Assembly: GCF_016863135.1 (NCBI RefSeq)
Contig: NZ_BOOH01000049.1
Span: 1 to 64,000 of the forward strand
From: Planobispora longispora
GTDB taxonomy: Bacteria > Actinomycetota > Actinomycetes > Streptosporangiales > Streptosporangiaceae
Direction of reading: 5' to 3'
Length of the DNA: 64,000 nucleotides
The notes beneath the pieces are model-generated. The model did no database searches. It was not told where the DNA came from and worked only from the letters and a program-made list of their open reading frames with translations. Both the position numbers and the translations under genes were made by a program. This document shows, piece after piece, positions 44,256 through 50,321 of this stretch (positions within the stretch are counted from its first letter, which is position 1; every line of letters starts with the position of its first letter).

Positions 44256-44846
44256 GTGACGACTGCCCAGACCCCTACCCGCAATCGCGGGTCACGTCGC
44301 ATGGAGATCCTGGAGGCCGCCGCGAGGCTGTTCGCGGCACGCGGCTTCCACGGTGTCTCCATCGAGGACATCGGCGCGGCCGTCGGCACCTCGGGCCCCG
44401 CCCTGTACCGGCACTTCAGCGGCAAGGAGGCGCTGCTGAGCGAGATGCTGCTGGACATCAGCGAGCGGCTGCACGCCTCGGCGGCCGCCCGGGTCACCGC
44501 GGCCCCGGACGCCGAGCACGCCCTGGACGCCCTGCTGACCGGCCAGATCGAGTTCGCGCTCGGCCACCCGGCGCTGATCACCGTGCACGACCGCGAGCTC
44601 GGCAACGTCCCCGAGCCGGCCCGCCGGCAGATCCGCCGGCTCCAGCGCCTGTACGTCGAGGAGTGGGTCACGGTGCTGAGCGAGCTCCACCCCGGCTGCC
44701 CGCCGCCCCGGCTGCGCGCCGCCACCCACGCGGTCTTCGGACTGCTCAACTCCACCCCGCACAGCGCGGGCGAGCTTCCCCCCGAGGCGATGGCCCCCCT
44801 GCTGCGCGCGATGGCCCGCGCCGCGTTCACCGAGGCCGGAAATTAA
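44256..44846 (+). CDS. TetR-family regulator of the leucine-degradation operon
   Basis: A 196-residue regulator. Helix-turn-helix residues ~16-60: RMEILEAAARLFAARGFHGVSIEDIGAAVGTSGPALYRHFSGKEALLSEML. The C-terminal ligand domain resembles the TetR_C group found beside acyl-CoA degradation genes (LITVHDRELGNVPEPARRQIRRLQRLYVEEWV). It is divergent from the carboxylase operon across a 98-base gap with two dyads, so it is most likely its repressor, released by an acyl-CoA (inference from context). The GTG has only GAGAG directly ahead and a TACCAT -10 at the distance of a leaderless start. Confidence 0.88.
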   Translation: MTTAQTPTRNRGSRRMEILEAAARLFAARGFHGVSIEDIGAAVGTSGPALYRHFSGKEALLSEMLLDISERLHASAAARVTAAPDAEHALDALLTGQIEFALGHPALITVHDRELGNVPEPARRQIRRLQRLYVEEWVTVLSELHPGCPPPRLRAATHAVFGLLNSTPHSAGELPPEAMAPLLRAMARAAFTEAGN

Positions 44847-44857
44847 CGACTGCTAAC
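44842..44857. promoter_or_regulatory. Third TetR-like box overlapping the tetR stop codon
   Basis: ATTAACGACTGCTAAC fits the box pattern (seven of eight half-site bases) and aligns with boxes 1 and 2 when all are read in one orientation: about NTTAAYGRTNRCTAAC. It includes the tetR TAA. Confidence 0.45.
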
Positions 44858-44860
44858 AAA

Positions 44861-44887
44861 AGGTGCGCGCCGGACCGGCGCGCACCT
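44861..44887. terminator. Strong hairpin between tetR and the octapeptide unit
   Basis: AGGTGCGCGCCGG and its exact complement meet around a single base: a 13-bp perfect dyad. It lies after the tetR stop on the plus strand and 25 bases after the last octapeptide stop on the minus strand, so it can end both transcripts. Confidence 0.75.
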
Positions 44888-44912
44888 GGATGCACATAGT
44901 TAAGGGTCAGAC

Positions 44913-44939
44913 TCAAGCCCAGTCCAAGGTACGCCGCAT
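44913..44939 (-). CDS. Octapeptide ORF A (MRRTLDWA)
   Basis: A 27-base reading frame coding MRRTLDWA and a TGA stop. It is preceded at five bases by GGAAAGGAGG, nearly the full complement of the 16S rRNA 3' end, which is far stronger than the ribosome sites of most genes in this window. It is third and last of three tandem copies. The palindrome CACCGCGGTG (44971-44980) precedes its ribosome site. Function unknown; no larger gene follows before the terminator at 44861-44887. Confidence 0.62.
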   Translation of the reverse strand: MRRTLDWA

Positions 44940-45002
44940 GACGCCCTCCTTTCCATCGGCTCCGCACCGCCACCGCGGTGACCCGCCAGGACGAACAGCA
45001 CC

Positions 45003-45029
45003 TCAGGTCCAGTGGAACTCACGCTTCAT
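45003..45029 (-). CDS. Octapeptide ORF B (MKREFHWT)
   Basis: A 27-base frame coding MKREFHWT with TGA stop, behind GGAAAGGAGGG at the same spacing as its neighbours. Compared with ORFs A and C all positions differ conservatively except M1, R3 and W7 (K2 for R, F5 for L, H6 for D). That pattern suggests selection on peptide character rather than a recent DNA copy. A 6-bp hairpin (CGCTGC/GCAGCG, 45052-45068) lies upstream. Function unknown. Confidence 0.62.
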   Translation of the reverse strand: MKREFHWT

Positions 45030-45089
45030 GACACCCTCCTTTCCAGATCCACGCTGCCGACCGCAGCGCCCCGGCACGATCGTCAAGGC

Positions 45090-45116
45090 TCAGGTCCAGT
45101 CCAGACTGCGTCGCAT
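45090..45116 (-). CDS. Octapeptide ORF C (MRRSLDWT)
   Basis: First of the three tandem 27-base frames; codes MRRSLDWT, then TGA. The ribosome site is GGAAGGGAGG at five to six bases. A 6-bp hairpin with four-base loop (AGCCAC/GTGGCT, 45138-45153) precedes it, and a promoter-like region lies at 45163-45192. Start-to-start distance to ORF B is 87 bases and from B to A 90 bases. The nearest possible transporter is the MFS gene divergent at 45541. I know no named family with this exact peptide pattern. Confidence 0.62.
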   Translation of the reverse strand: MRRSLDWT

Positions 45117-45162
45117 GACGCCTCCCTTCCGGCGTGCAGCCACCGCCGTGGCTGTCGCGATG

Positions 45163-45192
45163 ATCGTAAGCAATCAATAGAGATTGCTCTAT
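45163..45192 (-). promoter_or_regulatory. Promoter-like region of the octapeptide unit
   Basis: Reading leftward, TACGAT (complement of 45163-45168) is a fair -10. The -35 position is covered by the dyad ATAGAG-ATTG-CTCTAT (45177-45192), a possible operator. Transcription from here would reach ORF C after about 40 bases. The DNA from 45160 to 45210 is much richer in A/T than its surroundings. Confidence 0.4.
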
Positions 45193-45427
45193 ATACGGAC
45201 ATACAGAGGGACCGATATTCACCCCAGCAGGCCGTATGGTCCAGACGCCCGTCATCCACACGCGGATCACCATGATCGCTTTACAGCAGGTCGTCGACAT
45301 GTCAAATCAGCGCGAACAGTTTTTCGAACGTTCCACGCCCGTGCGCACGCTTCTCCGGCCGGGACCGAAGTTAACAGGGCGGCAACAGAGGCTCTCGCGG
45401 CCAAAATTACGGTTGTGTCCGAAACCT

Positions 45428-45447
45428 CTATATGTCTCCCCATATAG
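45428..45447. promoter_or_regulatory. Inverted repeat in the upstream region of the MFS gene
   Basis: CTATATG and CATATAG, perfect complements around six bases, lie about 95 bases ahead of the MFS start, with a TATGAT hexamer at 45460-45465. The stretch 45200-45427 shows no gene that I can support. Confidence 0.4.
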
Positions 45448-45540
45448 GGATTAATCGCCTATGATCATCGGCTGCCGCGGCTCTCGCCCGGCGGGTCCAA
45501 GTCATGCCCGACGTTCCCGTACGCTGGAGATCACACGCCG

Positions 45541-46857
45541 ATGGCGGAGAAAGCACAGCAGGTCACCGACGCGTCGGCGGCGGACGGCACCACCGACGAC
45601 GTGGCGGATCGCCCCGCCACCTTCCGGGAGGTCTTCGGCGTCGCCGAGTACCGCTACCTCTTCGCCTCGGCGATCCTGTCCTGGATCGGTGACTACTTCG
45701 CCCGGGTGGCGGTCGCCTATCTGATCTTCAGTGACACCGGCTCGGTGCTGCTGTCCGCGGCGGGCTTCGCCGTCAGCTTCCTGCCCTGGGTTGCCGGAGG
45801 ACCCATCCTGGCCGCGCTCGCGGAGCGGTACCCGTACCGGCGCGTGATGATCCTGTGCGACGTCGCCCGGACGGCGCTGATCGCGCTGATGGCCGTGCCC
45901 GGCGTGCCGCTGCCCGCGCTGCTCCTGCTGCTCCTGGCCGCCTCGGTCCTCACCCCGCCGTTCCAGGCCGCCCGCTCGGCCCTGCTGGCGCAGGTGCTGA
46001 CCGGGGACCGGTACGTCGTGGGCCTGTCCCTGCAGAACATCGCCGGCCAGACCGCGCAGGTCGCCGGTTACGCGGTCGGCGGGGTCATCACCGCCGTCGA
46101 CGCCCGGGTGGCCCTGCTCCTCAACGCGGCCTCGTTCGCCGCCTCGGCGCTGCTGCTCCGGTACGGCGTGCGCCCCCGCCCGGCGGCGGCGACCGCGACC
46201 GCCCGCGCCTCCCTGCTGAGGGAGACCGCAGACGGCGCGCGGGTGGTCTTCGGGCACCGGGTGATGCGGCCGATCGCGCTCGTGGCGTTCAGCATGGTCG
46301 CGATTGTGATCGTCCCCGAGGGGCTGGCCGTCGCCTGGGCGGCCGATCTCGGCGGAGGGTCCCGGGCGGCGGGCCTGCTCATGGCGGCGCTCCCGGTCGG
46401 CAGCGCCGTCGGCGCCGTGGTGATCGGCCGCATGATGACGCCGGAGCGGCGGATAAGGCTCATCAGGCTGTTCCTTCTGGCCGGGCCCCTGCTCCTGGTG
46501 CCCGCGCTGCTGTCCCCGCCGCTCGCCGCGGTGTTCCTCATGATGCTGGGAGCCGGGATCGCCGGCACGGTGATCGTGCCGCTGAACGGCCTGTTCGTGC
46601 AGGTGCTGCCCAGCGCCTTCCGCGCCCGCGCCTTCGGGCTCATGCAGGGCGGCATGCAGATCACGCACGCGGTCGCGGTGCTCGCCGCCGGGGCGCTCGC
46701 CGAGGCGTTCTCCGTGGCGACGGTCGTCGGGATCTGGTCGCTGTGCGGCCTGGCCCTGATGACGGTGGCGGTGACGAGGTGGCCGTCGAAGGAGGTCATC
46801 GACACCGAGGTCGCACGCGCTGCGGAGCTCAACCGCCCGGCGCCGGCCTCCGGCTGA
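45541..46857 (+). CDS. MFS transporter, drug-exporter-like
   Basis: A 438-residue permease with twelve predicted helices. After a polar N-terminus comes FREVFGVAEYRYLFASAILSWIGDYFARVAVAYLIF, then the loop motif LAERYPYRRVMILCDVART (motif A position). The second half starts near VMRPIALVAFSMVAIVIVPEG. It belongs to the MFS group related to macrolide/enterobactin exporters (EntS/MefA type). It faces the three octapeptide ORFs and might export them or their product, but that is only positional. It is followed on the same strand by an ABC exporter pair with its own control region. Confidence 0.88.
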   Translation: MAEKAQQVTDASAADGTTDDVADRPATFREVFGVAEYRYLFASAILSWIGDYFARVAVAYLIFSDTGSVLLSAAGFAVSFLPWVAGGPILAALAERYPYRRVMILCDVARTALIALMAVPGVPLPALLLLLLAASVLTPPFQAARSALLAQVLTGDRYVVGLSLQNIAGQTAQVAGYAVGGVITAVDARVALLLNAASFAASALLLRYGVRPRPAAATATARASLLRETADGARVVFGHRVMRPIALVAFSMVAIVIVPEGLAVAWAADLGGGSRAAGLLMAALPVGSAVGAVVIGRMMTPERRIRLIRLFLLAGPLLLVPALLSPPLAAVFLMMLGAGIAGTVIVPLNGLFVQVLPSAFRARAFGLMQGGMQITHAVAVLAAGALAEAFSVATVVGIWSLCGLALMTVAVTRWPSKEVIDTEVARAAELNRPAPASG

Positions 46858-46896
46858 GACGGGAGAACGCCGGCCGGCCGGATATCCGCCCTCATA

Positions 46897-46925
46897 AAAG
46901 ATATATCTTTACTATATCTAGATAT
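46897..46925. promoter_or_regulatory. Paired AT-rich palindromes ahead of the ABC exporter
   Basis: AAAGATATATCTTT (46897-46910) and ATATCTAGATAT (46914-46925) are both perfect palindromes within an island of A/T-rich DNA, 87 bases before the ATP-binding gene. They look like operator half-sites over a promoter; PadR or TetR regulators often control such exporters, but no regulator gene is adjacent. Confidence 0.55.
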
Positions 46926-47011
46926 TCAGTATATTTCGCCCTAGGGGCAATGAGAAGACGGAATCACGCCTGCGGCGGAGAATCGGACACGACGCGCGGA
47001 GGGCGGTGGCG

Positions 47012-47986
47012 ATGGCTGAAGCGGCAGTGGCGGTCAAGGGTCTCACGAAGACGTTCGGGAAGATCGAGGCCGTCAAGGGAATCGACTTCGAGGTGGCGCC
47101 CGGAGAGGTGTTCGGCTTCCTCGGGCCGAACGGCGCGGGCAAGACCACCACGATCAGCATGCTCTGCACGCTCGCCGACCCCACCGGCGGCTCGGCCACG
47201 GTGGCCGGGCACGACGTGGTCCGCGAGCGCGACGAGGTGCGGCGCAACATCGGGCTGGTCTTCCAGGATCCGACGCTGGACGGATATCTGACCGCCGAGC
47301 AGAACCTCAAATTCCACGCCGAGCTGTACGGCGTGCCCAAGGCGCTGGTGGACGACCGCATCGAGCAGGTGATGGAGATGGTCGCCCTGTGGGACCGCAA
47401 GGGCGACAAGGTCCAGAACTTCTCCGGCGGCATGAAGCGCCGGCTGGAGATCGCCCGGGGACTGCTGCACTCCCCCCGGGTGCTGTTCCTGGACGAGCCC
47501 ACCGTCGGGCTCGACCCGCAGACCCGCTCCGCCATCTGGGGCTACATCAACCGGCTCCGGCACGCCGAGGACATCACGATCTTCATGACCACCCACTACA
47601 TGGACGAGGCCGAGTTCTGCGACCGGATCGCGATCATCGACCACGGGGAGATCGTCGTGATCGACTCCCCCGAGGCGCTCAAGGCGAGCGTCGGCGAGGA
47701 CCGCGTCCAGATCCAGACCGCCGACGACGAGGCCGCGATCGCCGCGCTGGGCGAGCGCTTCGGGCTGGAGGCCGCGATCCGCGAGGGCCAGGTGACGTTC
47801 GCGGTCGCCTCGGGCGAGCAGTTCGTGCCCCGGCTCTTCGCCGAGCTGGGCGTGCCGATCCGCTCGGTGAGCGTGTCGCGGCCCTCCCTCGACGACGTGT
47901 TCATGTCCTACACCGGATCGACCATCCGCGACGCCGAGGCCGAGAACTCGATGAACGCCTGGATGCGGGTCATGGCCCGCCGCTGA
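47012..47986 (+). CDS. ABC transporter ATP-binding protein, DrrA-like
   Basis: A 324-residue ATPase of the daunorubicin-resistance type. Walker A GPNGAGKTT is at residues 38-46, signature NFSGGMKRRLEIARGL at about 134-149, Walker B VLFLDEPTVGLDP at about 155-167, and the H-loop in MTTHYMDEAEFCDRI. The ~80-residue C-terminal extension after the ATPase core is characteristic of DrrA proteins. The ATG at 47012 has GGAGGG eight bases ahead, better than the GTG at 47006. The permease follows 30 bases downstream; together they form an efflux pump for a small molecule that is not identified. Confidence 0.92.
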   Translation: MAEAAVAVKGLTKTFGKIEAVKGIDFEVAPGEVFGFLGPNGAGKTTTISMLCTLADPTGGSATVAGHDVVRERDEVRRNIGLVFQDPTLDGYLTAEQNLKFHAELYGVPKALVDDRIEQVMEMVALWDRKGDKVQNFSGGMKRRLEIARGLLHSPRVLFLDEPTVGLDPQTRSAIWGYINRLRHAEDITIFMTTHYMDEAEFCDRIAIIDHGEIVVIDSPEALKASVGEDRVQIQTADDEAAIAALGERFGLEAAIREGQVTFAVASGEQFVPRLFAELGVPIRSVSVSRPSLDDVFMSYTGSTIRDAEAENSMNAWMRVMARR

Positions 47987-48016
47987 GCGGCCCGCACGGA
48001 TACCTCAAGGAGGCAG

Positions 48017-48874
48017 ATGATGGCCACCGACGTGGTGGGCGTGCGCATCCCGCTGCGCAGCACCGGGCACGACGTGCGCGCGGTCAAGGTCGTGCTCCAC
48101 CGGGAGATGCTGCGGTTCGTCAACGACCGCACCCGCATGCTCTCGATGCTCGTGCAGCCGGTGCTCTGGCTGTTCGTGATGGGCACCGGGTTCGGCACGC
48201 TGGCCCAGGGGGCGATCCCGGGGATCGACTACCGCACGTTCATGTACCCCGGCATGATCGCGATGACGGTCATCATGACCGCGATGTTCTCGGCCGGGTC
48301 CATCGTGTGGGACCGCGAGTTCGGCTTCCTGCGGGAGATGCTGGTCGCCCCGGTCAGCCGGGGGGCGATCGTGGTGGGCAAGTGCCTGGGCGGGGCGCTG
48401 GTCGCGGTCGGGCAGGGCGTCATCATCCTGGCCCTGGCGGGCGCCGTCGGCGTGCCGTACGACCCGCTGCTGATGGTGACGCTGCTGGCGGAGATGTTCC
48501 TGGCGGCGTTCACCATCACCGCGTTCGGCGTCACGCTCGCCGCGCGGATGAAGAACATGCAGACCTTCTTCGGCCTGATGCAGATGGCCATCATGCCGAT
48601 GATGTTCCTGTCCGGCGCGATGTTCCCGCTGGGGAACCTGCCCTCCTGGCTGCACGTCCTGACCACGGTGAACCCGCTCACCTACGCGGTGGACCCGATG
48701 CGCCAGGCGGTCTTCTCCCGCCTGGACGTGCCGCCCCACGTGGACGCCACGCTCAATCCCGGCGTGAGCTGGTTCGGCTGGCAGGTCCCGGTCGCGCTGG
48801 AGCTCGGCCTGGTCGCCCTCATCGGCGCCGCCCTGCTGGGGGTGGCGGTCGCCCAGTTCCGCAGGAGCGAGTGA
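48017..48874 (+). CDS. ABC-2 type transporter permease, DrrB-like
   Basis: A 285-residue integral membrane protein with six helices (MLSMLVQPVLWLFVMGTGFGTL; MYPGMIAMTVIMTAMFSAG; VAVGQGVIILALAGAVG; and so on). The family block LNPLTYAVDPMRQ appears as VNPLTYAVDPMRQAVF near residue 220. It pairs with the preceding ATPase. Two ATGs are adjacent; that at 48020, six bases after GGAGG, is slightly better placed than 48017. Substrate unknown. Confidence 0.9.
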   Translation: MMATDVVGVRIPLRSTGHDVRAVKVVLHREMLRFVNDRTRMLSMLVQPVLWLFVMGTGFGTLAQGAIPGIDYRTFMYPGMIAMTVIMTAMFSAGSIVWDREFGFLREMLVAPVSRGAIVVGKCLGGALVAVGQGVIILALAGAVGVPYDPLLMVTLLAEMFLAAFTITAFGVTLAARMKNMQTFFGLMQMAIMPMMFLSGAMFPLGNLPSWLHVLTTVNPLTYAVDPMRQAVFSRLDVPPHVDATLNPGVSWFGWQVPVALELGLVALIGAALLGVAVAQFRRSE

Positions 48875-48909
48875 CGGCCCGGATGCTCGGCACCCGGGCC
48901 GTCGTTCCG

Positions 48910-48940
48910 GCCGGGCCCGCCCTCGGGAAGCGGGCCCGGC
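48910..48940. terminator. Terminator between the ABC exporter and the converging secreted-protein gene
   Basis: A perfect 11-bp stem (GCCGGGCCCGC) with a nine-base loop lies 36 bases after the permease stop and 54 bases from the stop of the converging gene. Confidence 0.7.
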
Positions 48941-48993
48941 GGCTCGTCTGCCCCGACCCGGGTCAGGACCCGCTCAGGTCGGCGCCGACCGGA

Positions 48994-50100
48994 TCAGCGC
49001 TTGACGCGGACGTAGTCACTCCGGCTGGAGTCGCCGTAGAAGTCCTCGTCGCCCCTGAAGACGAACTTCCAGTAACCGGAGCGGTAGGCCTTGGCCTTGG
49101 TGTAGAGCTTGCCGCTCCCGGTGGACCAGGTGTTCTTCACGAAGTACCACTTGTCGGAGTACTTGGGCTTGAAGTACAGCCCGACCTTGGCGTGGTGGCC
49201 GTCCCAGCCCCAGTCGTCGCGGACCTGGAGCTTGCCGGTGAACTTCAGGTACTTGCCGTACCGGACCGGCTCCGGCGAGGCGTTGAACTTGACGACCCGG
49301 CTGGCCTCGCGCTCGGGCTCCGGCTCGCGGACCGTCACGTGGACGGCGTGGCTGCCGGCGCCCTTGACGCCCTTGGCCCCCTCGAACACCGCACGCCAGT
49401 GACCGGAGGCCCGCGCCTCGAGGTCGGCGGCGAAGCGGCCGTCGTGGCCGGTCCAGTCGGAGGTCACGTGCTCCCAGCGGGACGAGCCGTCGGCCCGGAA
49501 CAGGATGTGGACCCGCTGGTCCTTGTAGGCGGCCCAGCCCTTGTCGGTCTCGACCTGCAGGTGGCCGCGGACGTGGATCGTGTCGCCCTCGTCCACGGAG
49601 CCGGGCCAGACGCGGAAGTCGGTGATCCGGCTGTAGACGAACTTCGGCGGCTCCTTGACGTCGACGCGGTCGGTGTCGCTCGTCGACGGCTTCGCGGTCG
49701 CGGTGCCCGCGAAGTCCGCCCGCCACCAGCCGGTGACCTCGGCCGTCACCGTGGCCTTGAACAGGCCGTCCTTACCGGTCTTGACCTTGACGATCTGCTT
49801 GAAGGCATCCGTGCCCTTGGCCCGGAAAGTGATCGCCACCTCCTGGTCGGCCAGGCCCTTCCAGCCGCCGTCCTCCCGGAGCAACTGGCCGGAGACCTCG
49901 AGGCTCTTGCCCTTGAGGACGTCGTCGGGGGTGGCGTCGAAGTCGACGATCTTGGTGGCGGCCGCGGTTCTGGTCTCCGCGCCGACGGTGGCGGGAGCCG
50001 ACGAAGGGGCTCCTGCGGCGGCCGTCGCGGTCGGGGCCAGAGCCAGGGCTCCGGCTCCGATGGCCACCGCGACGACGATGGATCGGGTGCGTTGCAACAT
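48994..50100 (-). CDS. Secreted protein with three Ig-like beta domains
   Basis: About 368 residues. A Sec signal peptide (LQRTRSIVVAVAIGAGALALAPTATAAAG) is followed by three homologous ~100-residue beta domains. Each opens with a KIVDFDATPDDVLKGKSLEVSGQL-type strand pair (RITDFRVWPGSVDEGDTIHVRGHL; RVVKFNASPEPVRYGKYLKFTGKL) and ends with SGHWRAVFEG-type sequence (TGWWRADFAG; SGYWKFVFRGDED). No catalytic residues or wall anchor are seen, so it is probably a structural or binding surface protein. The ATG at 50100 lies 12 bases after GGGAGG; the ATG at 50112 immediately abuts that site and seems too close. Confidence 0.8.
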   Translation of the reverse strand: MLQRTRSIVVAVAIGAGALALAPTATAAAGAPSSAPATVGAETRTAAATKIVDFDATPDDVLKGKSLEVSGQLLREDGGWKGLADQEVAITFRAKGTDAFKQIVKVKTGKDGLFKATVTAEVTGWWRADFAGTATAKPSTSDTDRVDVKEPPKFVYSRITDFRVWPGSVDEGDTIHVRGHLQVETDKGWAAYKDQRVHILFRADGSSRWEHVTSDWTGHDGRFAADLEARASGHWRAVFEGAKGVKGAGSHAVHVTVREPEPEREASRVVKFNASPEPVRYGKYLKFTGKLQVRDDWGWDGHHAKVGLYFKPKYSDKWYFVKNTWSTGSGKLYTKAKAYRSGYWKFVFRGDEDFYGDSSRSDYVRVKR

Positions 50101-50189
50101 GCGGGTGTCCATCCTCCCGGTTGCGTGAACGCGGCGTGAGGGTGCCGCGTAAGGGTTCTCCCAAGTAGACGTCTATAGAGCGTTAAACG

Positions 50190-50223
50190 TTGACAGGTCT
50201 GACAAACAGTTATTAATAACTGT
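50190..50223 (+). promoter_or_regulatory. Promoter with palindromic operator ahead of the E1 gene
   Basis: Consensus -35 TTGACA (50190-50195) is followed at 16-18 bases by an A/T -10 (ATTAAT/TAATAA). The -10 lies inside the perfect 18-bp palindrome ACAGTTATTAATAACTGT (50206-50223). A protein bound there would block this promoter. It lies in the 221-base gap between divergent genes. Confidence 0.6.
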
Positions 50224-50308
50224 CGAATAGGAGCGGTCCACTTACCCCGGCGGATGAACGCGGCCGACCAATGCGGTGAAGGACGGCGACGAGACGGGCT
50301 CGCGGAGA

Positions 50309-50321
50309 CATAATCGAGCTT
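50309..50321 (+). promoter_or_regulatory. Second, leaderless promoter element of the E1 gene
   Basis: CATAAT (five of six consensus bases) ends seven bases before the GTG start at 50322, which has no ribosome site. Confidence 0.5.

Noticed and set aside
44900-45150. The three ~43-bp repeats considered as a CRISPR array or insertion-element ends
   Set aside because: Only three diverged copies, spacers of unequal character, no cas genes. The conserved parts are exactly ribosome site plus ORF.
44861-45192. Octapeptide unit as a microcin C (mcc) locus
   Set aside because: No MccB adenylyltransferase, and the peptides do not end in asparagine. Only the tiny-gene and MFS features are shared.
45019-45300. 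93-residue minus-strand ORF overlapping the octapeptide region
   Set aside because: No ribosome site, no codon bias, and it runs through the repeats in a frame that does not use their Shine-Dalgarno sites.
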